64,000 nt of DNA from Hypomesus transpacificus (GCF_021917145.1 NC_061068.1:4200932-4264931), one strand, 5' to 3'. Positions 19,507 to 31,435 are shown, counted from the stretch's first letter. Translations and numbers: made by a program. Notes: generated from the sequence alone by a model not told the origin.

Positions 19507-19711
19507 AACACAAACAGGAGAAGCAGCAGTGCCTGAGAAAGGTGTGGACCATACTGCCGTTAATGAAACTAAGTGCCAGCCACACCAACATGGCCACGAT
19601 GTTCTTAGTCAGCGCAGCACTAAAGCTGTCTTTGGGTGCACCTACAGCCCCCCCGTTCAGGGAGGTGAGGTTGGTGGTGAAGGATGGAGGGCTCAAGGTA
19701 GAGTTTATCAT
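18327..19711 (-). CDS. OR2: odorant receptor (131-2-like), three coding exons
   Basis: Exons: 19711-19533 (MINSTLSPPSF to HTFLR, N-terminus and TM1), 19315-19171 (SSFFEDPRYIMFIY to SICCLL, TM2 and start of TM3) and 18998-18327 (VMTAVLTTR onward). Motifs: NST and NLT glycosylation sequons, MSLERYISIC at the end of TM3, SPMIYGFRDEKFRKY after TM7. Intron 2 (19170-18999) is GT-AG and splits TM3. Intron 1 is ambiguous: only a GC donor (AG/GCACTG) keeps frame and paralog length, giving FLRHSSFFEDPRY against FTKHQVFNTNPRY. A GT donor a few codons downstream would also keep frame but adds residues. A likely 5' non-coding exon ends at 20149 (CAG/GTAAGT). No disabling change was seen beyond this junction. 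Confidence 0.82.
19464..19502 (+). repeat. (CA)n microsatellite in OR2 intron 1
   Basis: Perfect CA run inside the intron whose donor is atypical. Confidence 0.9.
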
Positions 19712-19816
19712 CTCACTACCCTGAAACGAGAGATTACGTGGAATGAATGAACACTTAGACACCAATTTAACAGTTAAGGAGAGAAATAAGGGTTTGAATC
19801 CTTCCCTCATAAATTA

Positions 19817-20035
19817 CAGTTCTGTAAAAAAAAATTTAGACACTGCACCTTTTTCTTTCATAAAAAAAAAGTTGAGAAGCACAATTTTGAGTGCGGAACA
19901 GAAGGGTAAAAATGTAAGAGGCCACTGCAAATTTGACCCTTCTGTTTTTACTCAAAATTGTCCTTCTCAACCTTTTTAAAAATGAAAGAAAACGGTGCAG
20001 TGGTGTCTCAATTTTTCCAGAGCTGTATATACAGT
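19817..20035 (+). mobile_element. Hairpin-type MITE, Tc1/mariner family
   Basis: The 219-bp element is flanked by TA at 19815-19816 and 20036-20037. The two halves are long inverted repeats of roughly 105 bp each (left CAGTTCTGTAAAA, right ending TTTTTCCAGAGCTG), so the whole element can fold into one hairpin. The right end, read inward, resembles the CAGCTCTGGAAAAA ends of fish Tc1-like elements. It lies between the inferred OR2 5' exon and the OR2 start codon. No coding capacity. Confidence 0.85.
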
Positions 20036-20149
20036 TTTTACAGTTTGTATATATTGTATACACTTCTACTTCTTAAAATCCAATGTAAGTAAATTCAACC
20101 CAACGTAAAAACTTTTGAAGAGGAAGAGAGAAGCAATAATCCACTTACC

Positions 20150-21171
20150 TGAAAGAAAATAATAGTATTTCCTCCCTTGAATTCAAGTGGCCATCTTCTG
20201 AAACAAATGTGTGACTTCCCAAGATGTTACCTGTAAGACATTTTATATGTATATACATTTTTTAAAATAACTTTCAAAATATAAATCTGCCACTATTTTA
20301 ATATACAAATGTAGGTCTTTTTTCAGGTTGTAACACAAAAAACTCATGTTACACACAAAAAATGACAGTACATGTATGTGTGCAGCCATGTACTTTAGAA
20401 ATAAAAATAAGAATACAATCTGCATACTTTATAAAATGTCCTAGTTCAGATTTATTTATTTATCACATATTTCACCAGATTTGTGACAAACTGTTTTTCT
20501 GTCTACCTTACCCAACAATCCATCAGCAGCACTAAAACCTCTTGTACACTGACATTAACAGACATTGCATAGTATGATGCTATTAAACATGTACACTCTG
20601 ACCTGACTACATGTACCTGGTGTCATTACCAAAGACCACACAAGGCAGATTGGCTGCTGCCTTTTAAAGCTGCTGGGACTGTGTGAATGATTGATCAGTT
20701 TGCTGTGATGTCACAGGACTCAGATTAATGAGTGTCAGGGGTATGAGGCCTCCACCAATAGGAGAGCAGACATCCCATGTTGCCATGTTGTGTTTATGTG
20801 TTCATGTGTTTTCATTTTACTGATCCATGTTCTAGGGATTTTGATGTCCTTTTGCTGTTGCTCAGTGAAAAGAATGTGTGTTTCCATGATCAACTACTTT
20901 TACTTGGATAAAAGCATAACACGGATTATAGATTTATTTTAATTCGTAAAGGATTTCCACATAGTTAAGACAGCTTAATATAAAACACATTTCAAATGAT
21001 TATTGTTTGTTTGTGCAACCCATACATTACATTAGCTAATTGAAAAAGTATCCCATTTCATTTTCATACAAAAGGCTAACATAAGACTAATGAACCGGTT
21101 TAAACTTCTGGATAGTGAAATGCTTTCATACAGTACATTCAATAATAATAATTCAATATTATTGTCACAGT
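20150..21171. other. Intergenic region between OR2 and OR3
   Basis: AT-rich, with no recognised gene. The OR2 promoter (minus strand) and OR3 3'UTR should lie here. Confidence 0.5.
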
Positions 21172-22881
21172 TCATATTCTGTTATCTGGTATGTCAGGAA
21201 CAACTCTAATGCTGCCAGGACCCGCCTTCCTTTCCGTTTCTGCACCAGGCTTCACCCTTTGTGATTGGACGCTGCACCAGTCACTCACGAAATACCTCCG
21301 CAGGTACTTCCTGAACTTCTGGTCGCGGACGCCGTAGATGATTGGGCTGAGGAAGCGGGGCAGGATGTATACGATGATGTAGTTGGCGAAGCGGATCTCC
21401 GAGATGTTTTGGGGGAAGAGGAAGCGCAGGATAATCTCCACGCTGGGGGAGATGTAGGAGAGCATACACATGAGGAGCTGAGCTCCGTGTAGCAGGATGG
21501 TGTTCCTGGCCCGCTCCGCTGACGTCCTCTCTGTGGACAGGGCCCTTGCAGCAAACAGCACTCTCAGGTACGTGTAGACCAGGGTCAGGAACACAAATGA
21601 GAAGTACAGGATGTCAAAGACCTGGCGCTTATACGCCAGGATAGGGTCCTGGAGAAGGAGGAGAGGACAAAATTATGTTTTGGGTTTTCTGTACATAGAG
21701 TTTGCTAAAAATTGTACAAGATTTTTGCTCTGCTCTAAACATCCTTCCAACACAACCCCATATGAATCCCACCACCGCTTTGTGTGACTGGGATTTGAAA
21801 CAACCGTGGCCATTTTTCTACCTTGAAGACGTTGTGACGCAAGCAGAACACGGACGTGTGAAAGAAGCTGAGCGACTCGGTTGCCAGGGTGACAAATAGA
21901 TCTGTGATGTCAGGAGCCACGCTTATGAACCATATCAGGCCAATCAGGATGTAGGTGCGACGCACGGTGCAAATCTCAGCGTGGCGAAGGGGGATGCAGA
22001 TGGCGACGTAGCGCTCAATGGCCATGCTGGCCAGGTTGACGGGCGTGTTGCGTGTGGTGAAGACGGCGAGGAGGATGAAGAAACAACAGAAGGACACGTT
22101 GATGGTGTACAGGATGTAGCTCAGCAGGAAGAGGGTGATGGTGATGGTCAGCTGGATGCCATCGTTGATCACCATGTGGATGAACAAGATATAACGAGGG
22201 TCCTCATAGAACACCTGAGAGAGGAGGAGGAGAGAGAGAAAAGAGAGATGAGAGAGAGCGAGACAAATTGACTGACTGTAAGTGAGGTCAGTAATGTATC
22301 ACCACATGCATTAAGTTATTAAGTAAATTCAATGAGTCCTGAACTCTGCATGGAAAGTTGATCAGTGACATTACTTTATCAGTTTGAAAGGCAACATTGT
22401 GAAAAATTACTAACTTAACTCACAGTCAACATGAATTGGAAAATTGATTATCTTTCATCAAACACAATTAAAAGAATCAATATTTGTTCAAGTCATCGTA
22501 GAATAACTGATGAAGAAGAAGAAGAGAGGAAGAAGACAAAGAGAAAACACAGAGATGAAAGAGGAAAGACGGGTCAGGAATTTCAAACTAACATATCTGT
22601 CGCATATCATGTAGAAAAATATGAGATGATAATAAACCATGGCTAGTAAATGGATGGAATAAAATACATGGAATAAAATACACTACGTATAGGACAGGAT
22701 ACAGCAGGATACAGACCCGGTGTCTGGAGAAGGTCATCACCACTGCTCCATTGATGTAGCTGAGACTGAACCAGATCACAACCACAATCAGGTTCTTGAT
22801 GAATGCTGAGGTGAATGTGTCTCTGACCATCAGCTCAGAGGGATAGGTCATGTTGTTTGGTAACCCGACAGATGAGTTCAT
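21172..22881 (-). CDS. OR3: odorant receptor (131-2-like), three coding exons
   Basis: Exons: 22881-22717 (55 codons, MNSSVGLPNNMTYP to MTFSRHR), 22214-21822 (VFYEDPRYILFIH to LRHNVFK) and 21648-21172 (DPILAYKRQVF to the stop), all phase 0 with GT-AG borders. The product is 345 residues. Features: NSS and NMT sequons, one TM1 in exon 1, MAIERYVAIC, PLRHAEIC, ECL2 cysteine in SVFC, KARNTILL-like ERARNTILLHG, SPIIYGVRDQKFRKY. Intron 1 is at the same place as in the nine-gene array; intron 2 (21821-21649) in late ECL2 is unique to this gene. A possible 5' non-coding exon ends at 23033 (ACAG/GTAACG), with the coding exon starting at 22897. No disabling change seen. Confidence 0.9.
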
Positions 22882-23033
22882 GCTGCAGTCCCCTCAGCTG
22901 AGGAGAGACAAGATGAAGAGACAAAAAGAGAGAGAGTAATGTACTTGTTTGAATAAACATCCACTTTCAAGAAGTCTACAAAATCTTCTTGAGACCTTGA
23001 ATCACTGGAAAATCTCATAAAATGTACGTTACC

Positions 23034-24535
23034 TGTAAGAGGAGATCCTGAGCTGACAATGCATCTGCTTTTCTACCTTTCTACCGGTCAAACAAACATA
23101 ATCAATCACTTAATATGTTAAGAGTTCACCAGTCAGAAAGTTTGCATGTTCAAGTTATTATCAGACTGTGATCTTAAGTTTCTCCATCTCATTTTTCTAC
23201 CTCGGGCAAAAAAAAACTAATAACAGCATGCAGTACATGCTGAGGTCAAACACTGAACTGTTGCATAAGGTGTGCAGCGGTATTAACATTCATCATGAAA
23301 GAATGATATGTCTGTGTGCCCAGCTCTCTCTCAGCCCTCTCAATGAAACTGTATACTGTCGTTAGTGAGTAGCCTGCAAGACCTGTACATACAGACCTGT
23401 AGGCTTATTCTTGTGAACATCAACAATTCTTTTTTCCCCATTGAAGTTCATGTTAAATTGAAAAGAAATCCTGTTGTTTCCTGTTCCTGTTTCTTGTTTC
23501 CTGTTATTTAGAATTTTAGGCCTGCATCTCATGATTAACCCAGGACCTTTAATCCTGAGCGTGTGTTTTACAACAGCGATGTCCTCCTTCTCACCTTTGT
23601 TTTTTCAGTCTGACCTCGTGCAACAGTTGGTTTCAGCAGCCTGCTTGGTTAGACATAGCAATAGGTTAGATATGTGATGAAGTTAATATTTGCACTTCCA
23701 AATACAAGAACAGCAATACATATTCCTTTTCAACATTTCCCAGTTTTCTAACATGTTCACATTTTAAAATTACAAAACATCAAATATATGATGCAGCTAG
23801 TACAGATTTAACCGTCTCACCTTTTTACACAATGTCACAAAGTGGTCATGTGAATCAATGCATCACCCCTCAGTCTAGTCCTCTCCAGAAAGTATCTATT
23901 ACAGACAATCCAGTCTGTAAGTCAGGTCTGCCGTACGGCGAACTAAACAGCCTTTTTGCCTACCTGTCAACAAGTGTAGCCTCTACCACTCACCTCAGCC
24001 AGTAATAGGTACTTGCCAAGCACAAGCCTGTGGGACTGACAAATTACAAGCCTTGTTCAACACCTTTTGTGATGTAGCCTACAAGGCGCTGTCGTCATCA
24101 TCAGGTGATAGAGAGCGGGGTTAGTGATGATGATGATGTTTTGATGACTGTGAATATGACAGAAGGACAGAGAAAAAGATACACAGCAAATCATCTTTAT
24201 TACAGATATTTAATATGGATGATGACTGTAATATGAGGAAGACCAGGTTTTTATGTGGTTGCTTTGCGATGTGGTCAGTAAACACAGTCCATTCCTTGAC
24301 TCTGACCACCAAAATATTGTTAGAGCTATGCCCTTTTGATCCATAATCTTCTATTGTGCTTCTTACATGAGCTTTGGATAAGAAAATCGTCTAAATTAAT
24401 AAAATACAATGCAAATGTTTAATTTATTGTGGGCTGATGCATGCGCGCAGACGGCACTGGGGATGGGGGGGACATGTCCCCCCCCCGATTCCTAGCGACC
24501 CAGATCCGTCCCCACCACTCTCCCTACGTAAGGCA
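23034..24535. other. Gene-poor region upstream of OR3
   Basis: No gene recognised. At 24465-24484 lies a perfect 20-bp palindrome, seven G, ACATGT, seven C, likely a fragment of another interspersed repeat into which the adjacent hAT element inserted. Confidence 0.5.
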
Positions 24536-25865
24536 CAGCGGCGTAACAAGGACTTGGCGGGCCCGAGTGCAGATCTCACCAACGGGCCCCTTACCGACCT
24601 ATCGTCAGGCGAAATTATTGAGTTTTCAGTTTAGCGATGCGCAAGGAAATTTAGGCTACTCATGATGTACAATTAAGGGTAACGACTGCTCCTTCTATGT
24701 GAAGATAGATTACGGTTTTTTAAAAGTGAACGGCTCTGACTCGCGAGTCTTTGGCTCTAGATTATGCTTGCTACAACACGGAATGAGCATAATGGAACAG
24801 TCAGTCATGAGCCGACGTATCTGCGACGTTTGAAATAGAGCACAGAGATGAGAAGAAAATCTGATCATTTACCGAGGCTTATCCGACGTTATGAATGACG
24901 TTTCGATCTGTCATGTGTGCTATCTGGGTACTAGTAAAAAAAAACAGTCACTTCGATGGTGAATATTTAATTTTATGTTCGTTAGATATGCTAGTTTACA
25001 TTTAGTCTATCTAGCTTTAGCTATTTTCCGACTACATCCTGCACAGTTTACTATATCTAACCTGGCCGCTGCCTGGTAGCCTAGGCCTATATATGCATTT
25101 TTATGACTTTTAATAGCCATGTCAACTGCATATACCAGACAGTAAACGTTATGTAATTATTAGCCTACCCTGGTGGCTGAGTTTCACACTCATTGCTGTT
25201 GCCGGGCTGGGGGTCAGACGTAGCGTCCTCTTCAACACGCTTCGCCACAATCCAAATGAGGATAGTTTTGACAGCTTTGCCATCCTTACATCTTGCTCTT
25301 TTCGTTCCTGCCGCTTTCTGGAGCCACTTTTATGTTAAAGGGCATGGCATGGGGTAGCCTAATTCGCTTCAAAACGCTAATGCAACACAACTGTAGTATC
25401 CCAACAACAACTGTCTGTGGTATTCCAACAACTGGATGGGAACAATCCTGTGTGGGTGGGCGGGAATCTTTGACAACAATATTACCCAGACATCCTTGCT
25501 ATTTTTCGAGGGCAATATTACTTAATAAAAACGACATTTGTTTTATTCAGCAAAAGGCAAATGAGGAAAAATTAATTATTTGCTGTTGTTAACACTGACT
25601 GTTTTTAAAATGTTTATTGGGCAGGTGATAGCTCATAATTCTGAATAACTGACACCATAATTGAGAAATGTTTGCGAATTGATAAGACTAGATCATATGT
25701 GATCTTCAATTGGCGGTATTACAGCGGTGAAAGGGGCCAGGTCAGATTGCCTTAAGGGGCCCGGTCAGGTTGTCTCGCTTTTACGGTGAGATCGAGGACG
25801 GGCCCCCTTTCGCCACGGGCCCTAGTGCAGCTGCACTCCTTGCACTCCCTATAGTTACGCCACTG
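24536..25865 (+). mobile_element. Non-autonomous hAT DNA transposon with 8-bp target duplication
   Basis: The 1330-bp element starts CAGCGGCGTAAC and ends GTTACGCCACTG: 12-bp terminal inverted repeats with one mismatch, beginning CAG as in hAT elements. It is flanked by identical 8-bp duplications GTAAGGCA (24528-24535 and 25866-25873). Subterminal GGGCCC-rich sequence occurs at both ends. No transposase-like open frame is visible. The intact ends and exact duplication suggest a fairly young insertion. Confidence 0.9.
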
Positions 25866-26335
25866 GTAAGGCAACAAGCATCAGTTATAACTGCACAGCT
25901 GATTAGGCGATGTTAGCGTGTGTAACGTTGGCCACACAAAAGTACTACAACACTTGAAAAGAAAAAGTGTATTATGCTTATTTTAAAGTATTTTTGGAGC
26001 CGGCGTTTGTGCTTTTAGGCTTGGCGTCTTCCTGGTTGTCATGGAGATGACGTTAGTAGGCCCGTTCTTTTGGCTGTTAAAATTGTATTGTTTGGCTCGC
26101 TCCTTTTCGTTCAGTGCTCGAATTACGTGGTAAGCCGAGCTCCCATAGAGTGAGGACTGGCTCCCATGAAAGCAACAAAGTCAAAAATCTGAGGGGGTCT
26201 CTCATATCTAAGGTGTCTGCCGTATGTTGCATTATAATTTTGATCTTAAACAACTGTCATTACCCATCCCTGTGCGCCGCGTTCTCTTACCATTAAAGAC
26301 GTTAAATTAAATTATAGGTTACTACGGGACGTACT

Positions 26336-26893
26336 TAGCCTGGATGCCAGCCCAACTTCTCCCCGCCCACAAAAACATTTGTTCGGGAAGTTGGGTCTGG
26401 AGGGTCTCGTATTGTAGCCTGGCTGCCAGCCCAACTTCTCCCCGCCCAAAAGAAATTTGTTCGGGAAATTGGGTCTGGAGGATCTCGTATTGGGGTCTCG
26501 TACCAACTACAGAAAACCAGAATCTGGGCGAACCAATGAAATTGCCAGGGCGGGCTTTATAAGATGATGGACAGATGATCAACAGTAACATAATCACCCA
26601 CGTCACAAAAGAGCGCTTAAGTTGAATTCGTTTTGAACAAACATGGCTACCGCTGGAGATCTGGGATGTTGTGATTCTGCCATCGAGTCTGTTTTAGAAG
26701 ACATCGACAGCGCATTAATTCATTTCAACAAACAACATATTACGTTGCTCTGATTGGTTGTAGGTCTATCTAATTGAGCGAAGAGGCATTTGTTTTACGA
26801 GTGCGGTTGAAACACGCCCCGTAGTCACAGCCCAATGGAGAGTTTTCAGACTCATATTCTTACTAGAATTATGAGTATGACAACGTCAGGCTA
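26336..26893 (+). mobile_element. Short DNA transposon with 9-bp target duplication and duplicated left end
   Basis: The 558-bp element starts TAGCCTG and ends CAGGCTA (perfect 7-bp inverted repeat). It is flanked by GGACGTACT on both sides (26327-26335 and 26894-26902). The first 79 bp are tandemly duplicated (26336 and 26415). It contains a small open frame from ATG at 26643 to tga at 26751 (36 codons, MATAGDLGCCDSAIES...), which looks like a leftover first exon of a larger autonomous parent. Family not recognised; 9 bp would suit a Mutator-like element, but an 8-bp hAT reading is possible. Confidence 0.75.
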
Positions 26894-26902
26894 GGACGTA
26901 CT

Positions 26903-27705
26903 AGATGCAGATTTAGAATCAGAAAATATGGCACTAGCAACAGCTAGTTCTAGCCAGGCGACTAGCTCTACCGAAGCTGAGGACGTGAAGAAGAATTTAT
27001 GAAGGTAAATATTGCTGGTCTGGTTCAAATGAGTTACGTTATATTTCATTTTTAAATTTAGAATGTCTTCTTTGTTTTGCGAAATTGAAATGAAATATGG
27101 ACTATTGCTATAGGCTACTATATATCAATAATATGTTGCATGCATGCAAACTCCTCACCTAATGCCTAAACCTCACAGCCAATCAGGGGCTGGTTAAAAT
27201 AACATGATATTGTTTAGAAGAGCACAGATTCTACATTGATCTAGCCTCTTAATTTTGCTCTCAAAGTGCACTAGATTGATGCGTTTAACTTTACATTTTA
27301 AGAAATGTTCTTCCGGGGGAGCATGCCCCCGGACCCCCCTACAGGGTCAGGGGATTGCAGTATTGTTCTCACTTTTGTTACCTCAGTATTGCACTTCAGT
27401 AGGCCTATATATACTAAAGCTGCAATAAACATTGCATAAATGTACATATATATTACACAAAATAACAAATGGAGTTGGAATCATTTGCTGACAGCTTGGT
27501 CCCCCCCAGTTCAGTAGGGTGTTAACAAAGGAAATTACTCTTTTGTGGGAGGTTTCTGTTCATTTTATCCATACAAAGACTACATCCAAAACACAGATCA
27601 ATTGTTCATTTATTGTAATGTATATATTATATATACTTTTATATACATATTGAAAAAGATTGCCGTGTTTTGACCATTGACCTCTGCAGTTTCACAAGTA
27701 AGCAG
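26903..27705. other. Region downstream of OR4
   Basis: No gene recognised. A near-palindrome at about 27313-27345 (CGGGGGAGCATGCCCCCG followed by GACCCCCC) resembles a common interspersed-repeat fragment. The OR4 3'UTR (minus strand) should lie at the right end. Confidence 0.5.
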
Positions 27706-29499
27706 TCAGTCCCTTCTTGCTAACCGAGGCCTCTTGCCACTGACGTTACAGAGAGTGTCATTACGTGGGTAGGTGCTGGCATTCACCCTGCACAGCAGGT
27801 ACCCCTTGAGATGCTTCCGGAAGGTCTGGTCCCTCAACCCATACACGATGGGGCTGACGAAGCGTGGGATGATCTGCACGATCACGTAAGAGAAGAATCT
27901 GATCTCCAGCAGTTTGGTTGGGAAGAGATACAGCAGGCCTCCTTCCAGTGCAGAGCGCACATAGGAGATCATACACAGGAGGAGCTGCAGGCCATGCAAC
28001 AGGATGGTGTTTCTGGCCTTCCTGGCATCGCCACTGGCGGCTCGCGCTGCGAACATGATGCTTAAGTAGGTGTACAGCAGAGAGAGCCACACCAGTGCCA
28101 GGAAGACATAATGGGGGATGTACTGATTCACGCTCGTGGTCGTACTCTTGAAGACATTCTCTCGCCAGCAGAAGATCCTGGTGTTGAAGAAGCTGAGGGG
28201 TTCAGTAGCAAAGAGGGTGAAGACTTCTTTTAGGATAGGGATAGCACTCACCGCCCACATCAGACCGATAACCATGTAGGTGCGTTGGACAGTGCAGATC
28301 TGGGCGTGGCGCAGCGGGTTGCAGACGGCAATGTAGCGCTCGATAGCCATGGTGGCTAGATTGACAGGTGTGTTGAAAGTTGTGAAGATCAAGAAGACCA
28401 ACAGCAAGCAGCAGAAGGACACATTCAGGGTATACACGATGTAGCTGAGGACATGGAGGAGGCATGCCAAGGTCAGCTGTAGCATGTCGTTAACCACCAG
28501 GTGGATGAACAGGATGTAGCGAGGGTTGGTGTTGAACACCTACGGAGATAAATAAAGACATTGTGGATGTATTTGTATTAATGGAAAACCAACTGAAAAA
28601 AGGGAACTTTTAAGTGTTCACAATGTGCCTATTTTATAAAAAATATATCCACTGGTTTCCAGAGTAGGGTGGAGAAGAGCAGGGTCGGCAATGCCCCCCC
28701 AAATGGAATGCTGTGCCCCCTCAAAAAATGTTTTTGTTAAAGTATGAATAATTGGCTATAAATTAAATATCAAGATGGCTACACTTTCCAGCAGAACATG
28801 CAGGTCTGCTCTTATTTTGACTCTCATGCTTTGTAAACGCGTGCTCCTCTTGTGAAAAAAATGCCCCCCCCCATTGAATTAGTTCTGGAGCCGAGTCTGG
28901 AGAAGAAACATCAGAAATCTTAAAAAATTACATCAAAAGCTGATGATGACACAGATGTAAAGTTGTGAAAATTGAATTAATTATGGATATTAGTTCAAGT
29001 ACAGTTTACTTTATACATAGACAAAAATTAACACATCTTATCCCTAAAACAGTCACATCTGAAAACCTACAGTACTTATACTTTATTCTTCAGTTCTTAA
29101 ATTTACAAATATAAAATGTTTTAGCTCTTTCCCGTTGTTCTGTTCAGTTGTATTCCTCCAAAAAACATCAAACGTTTTTTTTCACTAGTAATATTGCAAA
29201 CTACCAACTTAAACCAGATGTATTTTCTCAAATGGGAAAAGTAAAAAAAAAAATGTTAAGTTACTCAACACATTTTTTTATAAAAATATGTAAAGATGCC
29301 TAAAAGATGGAGAAAGGGAAATAAAGGATGTATCTGTTTGTACCTGATGTTTGGTAAAGGTGTGGACCAACATGCTGTTGATGTAGTTGATGGAGAGACA
29401 GAGAGCCACCACAATGATGTTCTTGGTCAAGGCTGTTTCAAATGTGTCACGCTGCATCAGGACAACAGTAAAGTTGCTTTCCCCTGCTGAGAAGTTCAT
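27706..29499 (-). CDS. OR4: odorant receptor (131-2-like), array unit 1
   Basis: Exon 1 29499-29344 (52 codons: NFS and NFT sequons, TM1, ending FTKHQ) joins in phase 0 to exon 2 28539-27706, giving 329 residues. Receptor landmarks are MAIERYIAVCNPLRH after TM3, the ECL2 cysteine in TRIFC and SPIVYGLRDQ after TM7. Mosaic class: ECL2 type 1 (PILKEVFTL, ENVFKSTT) with TM6-ECL3 type a (ALEGGLLYLFP). The TM3 segment LLLVFLI with VCNPL is shared only with OR12. The C-terminus differs from its paralogs after NDTL (CNVSGKRPRLARRD), from a small indel near the stop. Intron 1 carries the hAT-like insertion at 28680. Acceptor for the 5'UTR intron is just before 29508. Confidence 0.93.
28680..28899 (-). 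mobile_element. hAT-like insertion in OR4 intron 1
   Basis: 220 bp. Ends CAGGGTCGGC and (reverse) CAGACTCGGC. Flanks GAGAAGAG (28672-28679) and GAGAAGAA (28900-28907) form an 8-bp target duplication with one mismatch. Paralogous introns of OR6-OR9 and others read GTGCAGAAGAGACATCAG across the same point, the empty site. Orientation is arbitrary. Confidence 0.88.
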
Positions 29500-30620
29500 C
29501 TCTTTTACCTGATTTTCTAGATAACCAAAGAAAAGGTAAATATCATTTTTTTCTCAGTTGCTTGACCACACTTGTCCAAGCTGAATCTTTTTCCTCAACA
29601 ATGAACACACACAATTAATAGTTACACAATTGTATTTTATACTGACTACAACCATAAACATGCCTTAACATAGTCATTCTCATGTATGTGTCTGTGTCGT
29701 TTCTTGATATACTTTATGTTGTAAAATATATAACAATAAAAAATGAGTAGCTATATCAAAGTCTGTTCTTTCTTTCATAACATGATTCAATGAAAGATTA
29801 TCAGTGCAGAAAAAGTTTTCCTCAAGAATATGAATGTCCAGAAGCCAAAGCCTTTTCTTATTTTTCCTCATACAAGGTCAAGGTACCATCACAGACAATA
29901 CAAATAAAGCACCAATAGATCACTTTAAAACCAATAAAAGGTTCACATTACTGTTATAGGAATAATTTGTATCAGCTCAACTAAGAAATGTGTTTAGTAT
30001 TTGCAGCCTGTGTGTCACAGCAATGGGAAAAGGACTTCCTTTTTCGCCCCTAAAAAACAATCAGTTTTGCTTTTTATATTATGATGTAGATTGAGTAGAT
30101 TCTAGTTATTTAAACAGTTTAGAAAAAGGCTGTGGGACCTGGGATGAATGCAAGGTTATATACAATGCTTGTCTTGGGAATAATAAAATGAAGGAATGAA
30201 GAAATTGCACATTAGGCTTATCTTCATCAAAATGCATGTGTTAATAAGGCTTATTCCATTAATGTAGCACATCGAATAGAACAGACGGCTCTTTTGCCCC
30301 AAAAAGAAACCAGAACACTTTTTATCTAATAGTAAAAGTACCAGAATGCTCTTCCGAACCATTCTAACCTAAGTCAAGCAGTGGTTGAATAAAAACATGT
30401 TAAGATAAGGATAGCCAGTAAATCCTTAAACTTGTCGTATTGTTGCATTAATGTTAACTTGATTATCTTTGAAAATAGTAAAACAATGGTTTGTCTGTTT
30501 ATGTTTTTTATAGTGTTTGCATTTTACAATACATTAATTTACAATGCTAACAGTGCCATGCATTTGCAGTATATGAAGCAGTTGCATGTGATGCAGCTTG
30601 AATAGTGTGGCTGTACTCAC

Positions 30621-30670
30621 CTCCAGTGAAGTTCTTCAATGTGACGGTCTGGTAACCTTTCTTTCAGTCT
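30621..30670 (-). other. OR4 non-coding 5' exon
   Basis: Conserved block ending CTTCACTGGAG/GTGAGTAC on the minus strand (donor after 30621). The transcription start is unknown, so the right limit is approximate. An AGCCCTGGG motif and a GA/GT microsatellite lie just upstream in most units. Confidence 0.65.
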
Positions 30671-31435
30671 TAAGTTTATGTATTTAGATTAAAGCCCTGG
30701 GTTTTTATTGTTTTTGAGTGCAAGAAACAAGGAGAGAGAGAGAGTGTGCATCGTAATATTTGAGAATAAAGCCATGTTATGCTCATTGTATTAGCAAAAA
30801 CAACAGCATTTTATTGGCTAGAATGAGAACCCTTCCCCAAGGTCAAGAAATGTTCACACTGGGATACAAACAACCAGGGATTTTATGCAGCTAACATAAC
30901 TGTCAATCTGCATGATTATATTTAACACTTTATCTTCAATAGTAAGTGAGTTGATCTCTATGCATTTACTTTATGTATGGTTTACTGTACTTAATGACCT
31001 GCCTCAATTAATCACATTTATCACCACCACCTCAGAAAACACACAAATATTTTAATGTGTCTAAAACAGCAACATACAATCAAGAGAATGACACTTGAGA
31101 ATTTTTCTGATGGCATACATATGCTGGTTGCACATATGTGATTGTTACATAACGTGGTTCAAACTCTGTTTGTCTAACCAGACCAAAGTACTGTAAGCTG
31201 AGAACCAGGCTAATTCTCAGATAACATTAAAGGCACCCTACAGGGAATGATTTTGTATTGTGAGTGGGCTGAACAGTGGTCAGGTAAGTTTCATCAGGTT
31301 GCTGCAATTTGTAAAATACTAACTACGGTGACTACAAAAATAAATTGTTTCTAAAATAGGTTGTAAGATTTCTGAATTGAAAGAAACTGTGACTGAACCC
31401 TCACCTCTGCAGGTCAGCAGTAAGCACCCTCTCAC

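Noticed and set aside
24437-24665. Two overlapping plus-strand frames at the left end of the hAT element
   Set aside because: They cross the transposon boundary and match no transposase features; chance frames in GC-rich repeat DNA.
27811-28065. Plus-strand open frame of 84 codons (MLPEGLVPQP..) repeated in most array units
   Set aside because: It is antisense to the conserved TM6-TM7 coding region of the receptors. Its conservation follows from the receptor codons.
30660-30700. EBF (Olf-1) site near the 5' exon: AGCCCTGGG motif
   Set aside because: Conserved across units, but the spacing between CCC and GGG is one base short of the usual CCCNNGGG, so I do not call it a factor site.
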